From assembly GCF_900110465.1 (NCBI RefSeq), contig NZ_FODV01000029.1, forward strand, positions 1 through 40,727: a stretch of DNA of 40,727 bases, given 5' to 3'. The notes under the pieces were generated by a model that had not been told where the DNA came from, ran no database searches, and was given only the letters and a program-made list of their open reading frames with translations. Below, piece after piece: positions 16,959 to 25,340 of the stretch. Position 1 is the stretch's first letter. Every line of letters begins with the position of its first letter. Made by a program: the position numbers and the translations under genes. This stretch comes from Halogranum amylolyticum (GTDB lineage Archaea; Halobacteriota; Halobacteria; Halobacteriales; Haloferacaceae).

Positions 16959-19900
16959 ATGAAGTCTCGAGAGACTGGCTCGGACAATCAGGAGACAAGA
17001 AAATCGGCAGACTCATCGGAGTCTCGTCGGGCTCCGAGCCTCTCGCCCACGGGAGTCGCTAGATCAGCCCGACATCACGAAGTCCAGTCGAGAGACGCAC
17101 TGACTTCGGCTTTAGGCACTTCCCCTGTTTGGTGGCCGACGAACCACGAAGCGCTCAGAACGAGTCACGAACACAGAAATCATGGAGCTACCGGGCGCTC
17201 ACTGCTCACGGGAGGGGAAACACCGTCACCCGAGTCACCAGGAGGGACGCCGACACCAGTACTCGGTCCCGGTGGTCAACCGCTCCCTCGACAGATCCGT
17301 CGGTGGTTCGAGCCACGGTTCGGAACTGACCTATCCAGTGTTCGGATTCACACAGACTCACAGACGGATCGAACCGCACGAGCCATCGACGCTCACGCGT
17401 TCACCGTCGGGCAGGGTATCGGGTTCAGGCAGGGGTCGTATCGCCCCGGCTCGGGTCGCAGTCTGGGATTGCTTGCCCACGAGTTGGCTCACACCGTACA
17501 GAACCGCGGAGTCGCTGACCACCGTGGAACGGCTGGGTATCGAGTTACTCGCCCGACCGAACCGCTCGAACGAGCCGCCGACACAGCGGCCAGCGTCGTT
17601 GCACAGGGGGGCGTTGTCGACACTGCCGTATTAGCTCGGACCGCTCGAACAGGAGTTATCGCTCGACAGGACGTATCCAGCCACTCGATCACGTTCGACG
17701 AGGGGCAACCGACAGAGGCGACGATATCGGTTCCGACGGGAGATGTCGAAGACGACCGTATCGAACAGTCACCGAGTCCGTTTGAAGAACAACCGATCGT
17801 GATCATCTCCAGATCGCCCGGCTTCCAGACGATCAAAGTGCGTTCGGATCGACACGTCGTCACCTCCGAACTGGCTCGTGCCGTCATCTGGGGACGGTTG
17901 CTCTTCGGAACACGCACGTCCGCGATTATCCAGGGGCCGCTGCTTGACCCACCAGAAGAACAACGGTACTACGTCGTCGGAACCGGATCAGGCCACGGAT
18001 ACGTGAATCTCCAGTTACCACAGGCGTCTGCTGTTTCTGCGAGGACGCAACCACCATCCGAGCAATCGACACAATCAGAGTCAGAACCTGCGTCGGCTGA
18101 ATCAGAACTCGAAATACAGGGACGTCGGGTCGTACCGTTCGCAGGCGACATGACGTGGAACCTGCAACTCCGCGACGCACAGTCAAGACCGTACCTACTT
18201 CGTGCACTGGTAACGCCTGGTGGTGACACCATCTTCCCGCAGAACGTTCGAATCGTAGATCTGTTCATACGACAGTTGGGTCTCACACCCGAAGGTAGAG
18301 GAGTAGTTCCAACCGAGACCGCTCGCCGGTTCGTCTTCGACGAGATCGATCGGCTCGTCGGAGCTGGGGAGACCCAGCGCGCTTCTGAACTCCTGGCTGA
18401 ACTGGGTGCGTTCGCTTTCCGGCTCCTCCCCTTCGAGCGCAAGGCCCGTTACATCCGGGTCCTCGTCGACGCCTGGACGTATCAGCCACAGGAACGAGCA
18501 ATTGTAGAAATCCTTACCGCTGCCGAGAGTCGCTCCGAACTGGAGGCGATCGTCCAGTTGCTCCGTGATGGTGGGATTTTCGACAGCATGTTCGACGATC
18601 TCGATTCGGAACTGTGGAACCTGCTCATTTCGGTTGGGAGTCGGTTCGCCGACCCGGGTGGTATCAGCGGGACCGAACTGCTCGACATCGCACTCTCGCT
18701 CGGCTTCCAGCTGCTTCCAGGTCACGTAGACGATCCACTCGAGGAAGCTGAGGAGGCGTGGTATGGGCTAGTCAGGTGGGCGGTCGGTACACTGGAAGGT
18801 GTGTGGTCTCTTCTCACAGAGGCGGATAAAATCGTCGACGGGCTCCATCAGCTGGCGATGCTCATCAAGATGATGGCGCTCGCTGTGTGGGGCGACGCTC
18901 GAGCGCAGACGTATCTGAGCACCATCGGGGAACAACTCGCAAGTAGCACAGTCTCGGGGTTGAAAGGTGCGATACTCCTCGGGGTCACAGAGGACGTTAT
19001 CCGTCGTGTCAAATGGGCGATTATCTGGGAAGCCGCGTCCTGGTTCGTCGGGGTTGGGGAAGTGAAAGCCCTTCTCACCGGGGGTCGGGCAGCAGGCAGA
19101 AGCGCCGTTCCACTCGCTCGAATCAGCGGGTCGCTCATGGGGTTCGGTGGTATCGAGAACGCAACAGCCATCGCACAGAAGTTCCAGCGACTGGCTCGAC
19201 TGATGAGTCGGGCGAGTCGGGCCTCCCCGACAGATACGCTTCGCTACCTCTCGTACCTCCCGGACGACGAACTGGTGCGTCTCGGTCGGGCACTGGACTC
19301 AGTCAACATGCGGAGCATCCGGCGGCTAGCGGACATCGGAGGTGACACGTCTGACGTCGTCCAGAGCGCACTCGAACGGGTTCGAGTACTCCGCGCGCTG
19401 GAACGAACTGCCGGGACGTTGACCGATGACTTGGTTGCCGGGCTCTCCCGACTCATGCGGCATCCGGAGGCCAACGCAGAGCGGCTTACCAACTTGATGC
19501 GTCTCATCGATAGACAGGATACCGACTTGTACATGCTCGTCGTTCGAAATATCTCGGACGTGGCAATTGAAGGTGGGCTCATGCGCCAGCGAACGTTCGC
19601 GTTCTTCGAACGACTCGCCCAGCGACCTCGGGTTCTCGGATTCATTCACAATCACGGGTACGAGACATTCAGTCTACTACTCCGGCGATCTAACTACCGA
19701 TACACCCGGTTCACGCGGTACTTGGACGCCATCGAGAGTATTCTTCGGGGCGAGGGTGCTGTCGTTCAACGGTCATTCCTCGACGAACTCCGCGACGAAA
19801 GTTCGAGGGCCTGGAGGCAAGTCGAACGACACACCAGACAGCTGCGTGAGGTGACCACAGGAGGGGTGTTACGACAGGTTGGTGACCGTTACGTTTACAG

Positions 19901-20351
19901 ACGCAGACGAGACGGAGCAGAGATTTGGGAGTACGAAGTCGGTCCTTATCACCGAATGGTTGGGCAGGACCCCGGCCACAGAGGAACAGCCTCGGTGTTT
20001 CAGGCACACCACGCTGTTCAGGGCGCGTGGGCAAGAGCACGAATCCCCGGATACAACCACAATAACGCGCCGACGATCCTCCTTCGAGATAGCTACCGTG
20101 GCTCCCCACACCAGATCATCACCGGCCGACAGCGTGCACGGCAAGCGGGCCTACAGAATCGGAGTTTCTCGGACGAACTTCGGAACGTCGAATTAGACCT
20201 GATCGAGGCCGAGGTTCCACCACGGTTCCGAGACGAGATCCTTAATCAGGTTGAGGACCATTTCGGCGATCTGTATCGTGAACTGCAACAGAGGCTCCTT
20301 GCCTCGCAACTGCGAGATATTTTTGGAGACTGGACTCCAGATGGCAGTTGA
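16959..20351 (+). CDS. eCIS effector: DUF4157 N-terminus with C-terminal HNH-like nuclease region
   Basis: This 1,130-residue protein is the likely cargo toxin. Residues about 100-185 form a DUF4157 domain, a known marker of eCIS-linked toxins: RQIRRWFEPRFGTDLSSVRI, RAIDAHAFTVGQGIGF and LLAHELAHTVQ with HExxH at 174-178. The long middle is helical, with hydrophobic stretches near 628-645 and 687-710 that could cross a membrane. The last 165 residues carry FQAHHAVQGAW (His1017, His1018), YNHNNAPTILL (1032-1042) and SPHQIITGRQRARQ (His1051), a His/Asn pattern like HNH/Endo VII-type polymorphic toxins. The ends of the DUF4157 domain may have been fused to this tip by module exchange. Its stop codon overlaps the SUKH gene. 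Activity and target are inferred. Confidence 0.85.
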   Translation: MKSRETGSDNQETRKSADSSESRRAPSLSPTGVARSARHHEVQSRDALTSALGTSPVWWPTNHEALRTSHEHRNHGATGRSLLTGGETPSPESPGGTPTPVLGPGGQPLPRQIRRWFEPRFGTDLSSVRIHTDSQTDRTARAIDAHAFTVGQGIGFRQGSYRPGSGRSLGLLAHELAHTVQNRGVADHRGTAGYRVTRPTEPLERAADTAASVVAQGGVVDTAVLARTARTGVIARQDVSSHSITFDEGQPTEATISVPTGDVEDDRIEQSPSPFEEQPIVIISRSPGFQTIKVRSDRHVVTSELARAVIWGRLLFGTRTSAIIQGPLLDPPEEQRYYVVGTGSGHGYVNLQLPQASAVSARTQPPSEQSTQSESEPASAESELEIQGRRVVPFAGDMTWNLQLRDAQSRPYLLRALVTPGGDTIFPQNVRIVDLFIRQLGLTPEGRGVVPTETARRFVFDEIDRLVGAGETQRASELLAELGAFAFRLLPFERKARYIRVLVDAWTYQPQERAIVEILTAAESRSELEAIVQLLRDGGIFDSMFDDLDSELWNLLISVGSRFADPGGISGTELLDIALSLGFQLLPGHVDDPLEEAEEAWYGLVRWAVGTLEGVWSLLTEADKIVDGLHQLAMLIKMMALAVWGDARAQTYLSTIGEQLASSTVSGLKGAILLGVTEDVIRRVKWAIIWEAASWFVGVGEVKALLTGGRAAGRSAVPLARISGSLMGFGGIENATAIAQKFQRLARLMSRASRASPTDTLRYLSYLPDDELVRLGRALDSVNMRSIRRLADIGGDTSDVVQSALERVRVLRALERTAGTLTDDLVAGLSRLMRHPEANAERLTNLMRLIDRQDTDLYMLVVRNISDVAIEGGLMRQRTFAFFERLAQRPRVLGFIHNHGYETFSLLLRRSNYRYTRFTRYLDAIESILRGEGAVVQRSFLDELRDESSRAWRQVERHTRQLREVTTGGVLRQVGDRYVYRRRRDGAEIWEYEVGPYHRMVGQDPGHRGTASVFQAHHAVQGAWARARIPGYNHNNAPTILLRDSYRGSPHQIITGRQRARQAGLQNRSFSDELRNVELDLIEAEVPPRFRDEILNQVEDHFGDLYRELQQRLLASQLRDIFGDWTPDGS

Positions 20352-20823
20352 GATGGGGACTCCGAACTTCATTCAACGGCTGGAGGCTCTAGAAGGCGAC
20401 CAGTGGGTTCGCGAGCCTCCAGCGCCCTCGGAAGAAATCGATACTGCCGAGGAAGCGCTAGGATGTACGTTTCCATCTGACTATCGTGAGCTGCTCCGAC
20501 GCTCTCGGAGTGGCGTAGTGTACGGCCCGAATACGTCTCTCGTTTATGAACCGGTCAACCGATTGGTTGAACTCAACCAGGGCTGGAGGTTCACAGACGA
20601 TCTCTCAGATCCATTGGTGTTCGGAAGCGACGAAGGGGGTTGTCTGTATTTTTTCGACCCACAAGACCACCTTGGAAACGGGCCAGATGCGGTGTACTAC
20701 GTCGAGATGAACGTCTTCGACAGAGATTCGTCGGTCCTCATCGGTGAGAGCCTCTCCGACGTGGTATCTCGAGTGTTGGATGGAGCGAATTTCTTGGATT
20801 ACTTTTACTCGACTGAGGGATAG
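20341..20823 (+). CDS. SUKH (SMI1/KNR4) family immunity protein
   Basis: From ATG 20341 this is a 160-residue protein of the SMI1/KNR4 (SUKH) superfamily, whose members neutralise cognate nuclease toxins in polymorphic toxin systems. The family pattern is clear: a helix, then PPAPSEEIDTAEEALGCTFP and SDYRELLRRSRSG, then the β part VYGPNTSLVYEP, DPLVFGSDEGGCLYFFDPQD and AVYYVEMNVFD, and a closing helix. The ATG lies inside the toxin gene (11-base overlap); a second ATG at 20353, just after the toxin stop, is an alternative. Overlap and order (toxin first) are typical of toxin-immunity pairs. Its GC (about 50% in a sampled line) is well below the structural genes. Confidence 0.9.
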   Translation: MAVEMGTPNFIQRLEALEGDQWVREPPAPSEEIDTAEEALGCTFPSDYRELLRRSRSGVVYGPNTSLVYEPVNRLVELNQGWRFTDDLSDPLVFGSDEGGCLYFFDPQDHLGNGPDAVYYVEMNVFDRDSSVLIGESLSDVVSRVLDGANFLDYFYSTEG

Positions 20824-20963
20824 CTCGACTAGCACCGACGACGGTATCACCCCTGTTATCGAGCGGTCAGCCACACCTGGTAGATGTCTGCATAGGTGCA
20901 GGACGTTTCAGCATCCCTCACCGAGTGGGATCCACAAACATTACTCTCGCCAGGAGTATCTCG

Positions 20964-20990
20964 TATAATGTAAATAAGATATAATATACT
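20964..20990 (+). promoter_or_regulatory. Promoter-like A/T island before the second half of the eCIS locus
   Basis: CGTATAATGTAAATAAG followed by ATATAATATAC forms a long A/T-rich stretch in the 245-base gap after the SUKH gene. It lies about 80-105 bases before the next start codon and probably drives the hub and baseplate genes independently of the toxin genes. Confidence 0.55.
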
Positions 20991-21068
20991 CGCGAACAAC
21001 ATCTCCCCTGACGAGTAGTCACCGATACTACTCCTCAGCAGACCAAAAAGAGACCAGAGGATCTAGTA

Positions 21069-22187
21069 GTGCCAACGCCGTTCATCGAGCGAGACGACCA
21101 CCAGCCCCCGTTCGTGCGACCCCTCGGAGTCGTGCGTCCGGTGCGCCGACGCGGTGCGGTGGCTGGGGCCGACGGATCGTTCACCACGATCAGGCCGTTT
21201 GTCGGTCGAATTTCCGACTGGTTCGGTCGGCGGCGGCACCCACAGCTTTCGTATCTGACACTCCAGCCGTTCGTGACGCGCGTGTTCGTCGACCGGACGC
21301 GAGTAGTGAAACGGCCCCACTCTCGACACGCCCGGCCGCGGCAGTCGCTCGTGGACGTCGCGTCGAGCACGCCCTCGTCGCGAGTCGAGTCGGTGCTGAC
21401 GACGAACGTGCACCACTCGACGCAGACCGTCGTCACGAACCTGCACACGGTCACACCGAGGACGACGTCAACGCGAGTGCGGACGTCGCCACCGACTGTC
21501 GTCAGTCGGCCCGATGCCGTCTCGCAACGACCACGGGCTGGCGGTAATGAATTCCGACGGGGACGGGTTACGACTGCCACGCCGGTGGACACGCGTGATT
21601 CCGCGACGGCTCCGACGACCGGCGACGCGTCCAGCGTCAGAACCTCGGTAACCGAGTCGAACGAACCACTCCGACCGGTCCGCCGCCACCTCGTCGAACC
21701 TCGGACGACGCTCGCGCGAGCGACCAGAGGGCGTCCGACCGCTCGGTGGCGGCCGCCGAACACGAGTCCGCAGTGGATGGAGACCGAACCGAACCTCCGG
21801 GTCACCACGGAGCCACCGGCGCGTGTCGGGTGGCGTCGCTCGTCTCGAACCGCCGAGCGACAGATCGCGTTCGGTCCTACCGCCGTAAATCCGCCCGACA
21901 AGCCGACGTTGACAGTCAGAACTACTCCCTCGTCTGGCCGAGACGACACGACGAACGACCGCCGGTCAGGACCGGCGACGACGAGCACGTCGACATCGTC
22001 TACCGGTGTCGGTCCCGGTATGCCGGCGACGAACGGGCACGCTACGGCGACGCCCACACCACTGACGCCCGCACCGACCCTCGACCTCTCGACGGCGCCG
22101 AGAGCCGAGGTCGACCGACTGGTCGACCGTCTCTACGACGAGTTCGCACGCAAGCTTCGGGTCGAACGCGAACGGCGGGGTCGCTGA
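21069..22187 (+). CDS. Thr/Arg/Pro-rich low-complexity eCIS protein
   Basis: The 372 residues are mostly disordered in character: rich in Thr, Arg, Ser, Val and Pro, with few acidic residues and repeated motifs such as TTNVHHSTQTVVTNLHTV and TSTRVRTSPPTVV. This is unusual in a halophile, whose proteins are normally acidic. The last 35 residues change to an ordered acidic/basic helix (PRAEVDRLVDRLYDEFARKL then RVERERRG), an ending I remember from hypothetical proteins in the same place in other eCIS loci. GTG at 21069 is the start; the stop is two bases before the LysM gene ATG. Possible roles are tape-measure-like ruler, tube-lumen protein or baseplate adaptor. None is shown. Confidence 0.7.
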   Translation: MPTPFIERDDHQPPFVRPLGVVRPVRRRGAVAGADGSFTTIRPFVGRISDWFGRRRHPQLSYLTLQPFVTRVFVDRTRVVKRPHSRHARPRQSLVDVASSTPSSRVESVLTTNVHHSTQTVVTNLHTVTPRTTSTRVRTSPPTVVSRPDAVSQRPRAGGNEFRRGRVTTATPVDTRDSATAPTTGDASSVRTSVTESNEPLRPVRRHLVEPRTTLARATRGRPTARWRPPNTSPQWMETEPNLRVTTEPPARVGWRRSSRTAERQIAFGPTAVNPPDKPTLTVRTTPSSGRDDTTNDRRSGPATTSTSTSSTGVGPGMPATNGHATATPTPLTPAPTLDLSTAPRAEVDRLVDRLYDEFARKLRVERERRGR

Positions 22188-22189
22188 CG

Positions 22190-22852
22190 ATGGTCGACTT
22201 CACCGGGACCGAACAGAGCCTCACGAAACTCAAGATAACGGTCCTCGACCGCGACGGTGTCGCCGGCGAGTCGTTCGACGTCCTGTTCAATCCGACGGAG
22301 TACACGCTCACACGGAACACCACGTACGCAGAACAGAACCTCCTCGGACTGACGACGCCGGTGACGCAGTTCGTGAGTGGCACCGCCGAGACGCTCTCGA
22401 TGGAGCTGTTCTTCGACACCTACGAGAAGGGGACGGACGTGCGGAAGTCGACGAACCGACTAGACCAGCTCCTCACCGTGGATGGCGAGGTACATGAACC
22501 GCCGCGACTGCTAGTCGAGTGGTCGAGCCTCACGTTCCGGTGTGTCCTTGAGAGCGCGACCAAGCGGTTCACACTCTTCCTCCCGAACGGAACGCCGGTC
22601 CGCGCACGGGTGGACGTCACCTTCAAGCAGTACGACTCGCCCCGCTGGGAGCGGCTAGAGTCGCCACGGAGTTCGCCCGACAAGACGAAGATCCGGCGGC
22701 TAACCGAAGGGGACAGTCTTGCACTCATCGCCGCGCGGGAGTACGGCGACCCCGCCCACTGGCGGACGATCGCGGCAGCGAACGACATCGACAACCCGCG
22801 GACGGTCACCCCTGGTCGTGACCTCGTTCTCCCGGCGCTGGAGGAGGTGTGA
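22190..22852 (+). CDS. eCIS LysM-containing tube-baseplate adaptor (Pvc7/Afp7, gp53-like)
   Basis: From ATG 22190 the protein has 220 residues. The N-terminal part (LKITVLDRDGVAGESFDVLF, NPTEYTLTRNTTYAEQN, TAETLSMELFFDTYEKGTDV) and the strand VRARVDVTFKQYD belong to the peptidoglycan-binding-like LysM family of contractile baseplates. Residues about 165-218 form the LysM domain (RRLTEGDSLALIAAREYGDP, HWRTIAAANDIDNPRTVTPG, DLVLPAL). In Afp/PVC the counterpart joins the spike hub to the tube. Here LysM should work as a structural module, since haloarchaea have no peptidoglycan. The frame is open upstream of this ATG, but that reading overlaps the previous gene. Confidence 0.92.
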   Translation: MVDFTGTEQSLTKLKITVLDRDGVAGESFDVLFNPTEYTLTRNTTYAEQNLLGLTTPVTQFVSGTAETLSMELFFDTYEKGTDVRKSTNRLDQLLTVDGEVHEPPRLLVEWSSLTFRCVLESATKRFTLFLPNGTPVRARVDVTFKQYDSPRWERLESPRSSPDKTKIRRLTEGDSLALIAAREYGDPAHWRTIAAANDIDNPRTVTPGRDLVLPALEEV

Positions 22853-22853
22853 G

Positions 22854-23969
22854 ATGCAGTACGAAGAGGCCCGAGCGCAGTACGGTGACTTCTATCGGCC
22901 GCAGTTCCGCCTCGTCGTCGGCCCGCCTGGCTCAAGACGGATCGTCCGCGAGTACGACGGCGTCGTCTCGGGCCTGAAGGTGGACGCGACGCTCGACGGA
23001 GCCGACCAGTTCTCGTTCACCCTGGTCGACGCGTTCGACCTCGAACAGCGAAGGTTCGTCGAGACGGTGTGGCAGCTGTTCGACCGGCAGACGCCGATCC
23101 GTATCGAGCTCGGATACGACAGTCAGTTCGTTCCGGTCCTCCACGGACAGATACAGTCGATCCAGCCGGAGTTCCCGTCTGGAAGCCTCCCGACGCTCGC
23201 CGTGAGCGGCTACGATAGGCTCCACGAACTGACGAAACAGACCGGCGAGACGGACTTCAGAGACATGAACATGGTCGAGATCGTCGCGTCGGTCGTCGAA
23301 CGGTACGGCTTCACGCCCACCCAGCAGAACCTCGTCGCCGGCCCGCTCGACCTCGACCGGTTCCGGAAGCTCGAACGGTCGAACGACGACTACGAGTTCC
23401 TCCGTACTCGGGCGAACCGGTACAACTTCGAGCTGTTCACCCGGGTCGACCCGATCGGCTCCGAAACCGCTACCGAGGTCGAGTACAAGAACCGGCTCTA
23501 CTTCAGGCCGTCAGCAGACGACGCGAGCAACGCCAGCGGGTTGTTGACGCTGCTGTACGGCGAGTCGTTACATTCCTTCTCGCTCACCTCGAACGAGGCC
23601 AATCAGCTCCCGGGTGTCGTGCTCCGATACACCGACCGACGTCAGGGACTCGACATCACCAAGGAGGCTCCGAGGGGTGCAGACCCGGACGCCCCGGGGA
23701 TGAAGGAGATACACACCCCCGTGACCTCCGCAGCGGAGGGGCAACTCGTCGCGGAGGCGGAGTACGACCGGCTCCGGCAGGAACGCGTCACCGGTAACGG
23801 AACGGTGGTCGGCCTCCCGAACCTCCGCATCGGAGAACTCCTCGAACTCGGCGGTCTCGGGCGGTTCGATGGCACCTACTACGTGACGGGTGTGACACAC
23901 CGAATCGACCAGTCGGGGTACACGACCGACTTCAGGGTTCGACTGGCCGAGGGAGGGGCGGAGTCGTGA
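22854..23969 (+). CDS. eCIS baseplate hub protein (phage late-control gpD / gp27-like)
   Basis: From ATG 22854 this 371-residue protein matches the phage late control gene D family, the trimeric hub on which the tube sits. Recognisable parts are YRPQFRLVVGPPGSRRIVRE, the domain SVSGFVDAT-like stretch VSGLKVDATLDGADQFSFTL, TPIRIELGYDSQFVPVLHGQ, the characteristic SNDDYEFLRTRANRYNFELF and a C-terminal β-domain with GTYYVTGVTHRIDQSGYTTD. It starts one base after the LysM gene stop and overlaps the spike gene by four bases. It corresponds to the N-terminal half of VgrG/Pvc8, here encoded separately from the spike. Confidence 0.93.
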   Translation: MQYEEARAQYGDFYRPQFRLVVGPPGSRRIVREYDGVVSGLKVDATLDGADQFSFTLVDAFDLEQRRFVETVWQLFDRQTPIRIELGYDSQFVPVLHGQIQSIQPEFPSGSLPTLAVSGYDRLHELTKQTGETDFRDMNMVEIVASVVERYGFTPTQQNLVAGPLDLDRFRKLERSNDDYEFLRTRANRYNFELFTRVDPIGSETATEVEYKNRLYFRPSADDASNASGLLTLLYGESLHSFSLTSNEANQLPGVVLRYTDRRQGLDITKEAPRGADPDAPGMKEIHTPVTSAAEGQLVAEAEYDRLRQERVTGNGTVVGLPNLRIGELLELGGLGRFDGTYYVTGVTHRIDQSGYTTDFRVRLAEGGAES

Positions 23970-24604
23970 TCGACCCGTCCGTCGACACCGGTGTCGACGA
24001 CCGCCTCAACTTCGCGGTCGGCACTGTCGTCGAGAGCGAGGACAGCGACAACCCCGGTACGGTCCGGGTGCGCTACTCGTGGCGGGGGTCCAACCGTGAG
24101 AGCGACCAGATCCGGGTCGTGGTCCCGCTGGCCACGCCCGAGGGCGGAACGTACCTCCTTCCACAACCCGGCGAAGAGGTATTCCTCGCGTTCGAGGGTG
24201 GCGACATCAACTACCCGTACGTCCTCGGGTCGGTCTGGAACGCGGAAGCCGAACCGCCGGTCGAATCCGAAGAACGGGGCGACGTGCTGCGGATTCGCTC
24301 GCGAACCGGACACGAGGTCACCCTCGACGACAGGGACTCGGAGACGCGAATCGAGCTGGTCACGAACGAGGGCCATCGGATCGTCCTCGACGACGCGTCG
24401 GGGAAGGTCTCTATCGAGGACAACGCCGGCCAGCGGGTCGTCCTCGACGCAGCGGGAGACAGCGTCGAGATAGCGGCGAACAGCACCCTCACGCTCAGAG
24501 CGAACAGTATCGAACTCGACGGAGCAGCCGGTGTGAGCATCTCGTCTCGCGGCGAGGTCTCAGTCGCCGGTAAGCCGATTCACCTCAACAAACCAGGAAC
24601 GTAG
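23966..24604 (+). CDS. eCIS spike protein (gpV / gp5-VgrG C-terminal-like)
   Basis: The 212-residue product starts at a GTG overlapping the hub stop. Residues about 12-95 form the OB-fold of gpV/VgrG proteins (AVGTVVESEDSDNPGTVRVR, IRVVVPLATPEGGTYLLPQP, GEEVFLAFEGGDINYPYVLG). Residues 105-205 are a run of short alternating strands (HEVTLDDRDSETRIELVTNE, HRIVLDDASGKVSIED, QRVVLDAAGDSVEIAANSTL) expected to make the trimeric β-helix of the spike. There is no lysozyme domain. With the hub and the PAAR protein it forms the puncturing device. Confidence 0.93.
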   Translation: MIDPSVDTGVDDRLNFAVGTVVESEDSDNPGTVRVRYSWRGSNRESDQIRVVVPLATPEGGTYLLPQPGEEVFLAFEGGDINYPYVLGSVWNAEAEPPVESEERGDVLRIRSRTGHEVTLDDRDSETRIELVTNEGHRIVLDDASGKVSIEDNAGQRVVLDAAGDSVEIAANSTLTLRANSIELDGAAGVSISSRGEVSVAGKPIHLNKPGT

Positions 24605-24616
24605 GAGCGTAACTCA

Positions 24617-24919
24617 ATGCCAGCAGCAGCCAGACTCGGAGATGCGACACAGCACGGAAACCCACTCACGCCGCCCCCGGCCGGCGGATGCCGCGACGTC
24701 TTCATCGGGGGACAGCCCGCGTGGCGGGCCGGACTCGACGTGCACGTGTGTCCACTCGTGAGCGGGACGGTCCCACACGTCGGGGGGCTCACGCAGCCGG
24801 GGACGACCACCGTCTTCATCAACGGCTTCGCGGCTGCGAGACAGGGCGACACCATCGTCGAGTCAGGGCCACCGAACACCATCATGGGCGGTGAACAGTC
24901 CGTCCAGGTCGGGCCATAA
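24617..24919 (+). CDS. PAAR-domain spike tip protein
   Basis: This 100-residue protein is a single PAAR domain that sharpens the spike: PAAARLGDATQHG at the start, GGQPAWRAGLDVHVCPLVSG in the middle and VFINGFAAARQGDTIVESG near the end, with His and Cys residues placed to hold the tip metal (His14, His43 and Cys45 by position). It begins 12 bases after the spike gene. There is no extension, so no toxin is fused to the tip; cargo must be loaded otherwise. Confidence 0.93.
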   Translation: MPAAARLGDATQHGNPLTPPPAGGCRDVFIGGQPAWRAGLDVHVCPLVSGTVPHVGGLTQPGTTTVFINGFAAARQGDTIVESGPPNTIMGGEQSVQVGP

Positions 24920-24935
24920 GCGGAGCGTGAAAGCG

Positions 24936-25340
24936 ATGGACACCGAATTTCTGGGGCAGGGGTGGGCGTTTCCGGTCCGTACCGACCGGCGTGGACAGCT
25001 CGCCCTCACCGCGGGCGAGACTGATATCGAAGCGTCGATCCGGATCATCCTCGGGACGGCGCGCGGAGAGCGCGTGATGCGCCCCGACTTCGGCTGTGGT
25101 ATCCACAACTACGTCTTCAAGACGGTCAACGCGACGACCCTCCACCGGGTGGAAGAAGAGGTTCGCCGGGCGCTGCTCGAGTGGGAGGCGCGCATCGAGG
25201 TGACGGCCGTCGAGGTCTCGGCCGCGGAGATCACGGCGGGAAGACTCCTCATCAGCGTCGACTACCGCGTCCGGAAGACGAACACGGAGTCGAACCTCGT
25301 CTACCCGTTCTACATCCGAGAGGGGAACAGTGGCGAGTGA
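24936..25340 (+). CDS. eCIS baseplate wedge protein (gp25-like, Pvc9-like)
   Basis: From ATG 24936 the protein has 134 residues of the GPW/gp25 family, which forms the inner baseplate ring and nucleates sheath assembly. Motifs: LGQGWAFPVRTDRRGQLALT, DIEASIRIILGTARGERVMR, PDFGCGIHNYVFKTVNATTL, RRALLEWEARIEVTAVEV and LLISVDYRV. The conserved GERVMRPDFG stretch around residue 46-55 is diagnostic. The frame is open upstream into the PAAR gene, but that reading is not needed. It overlaps the next gene by 11 bases. Confidence 0.95.
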   Translation: MDTEFLGQGWAFPVRTDRRGQLALTAGETDIEASIRIILGTARGERVMRPDFGCGIHNYVFKTVNATTLHRVEEEVRRALLEWEARIEVTAVEVSAAEITAGRLLISVDYRVRKTNTESNLVYPFYIREGNSGE

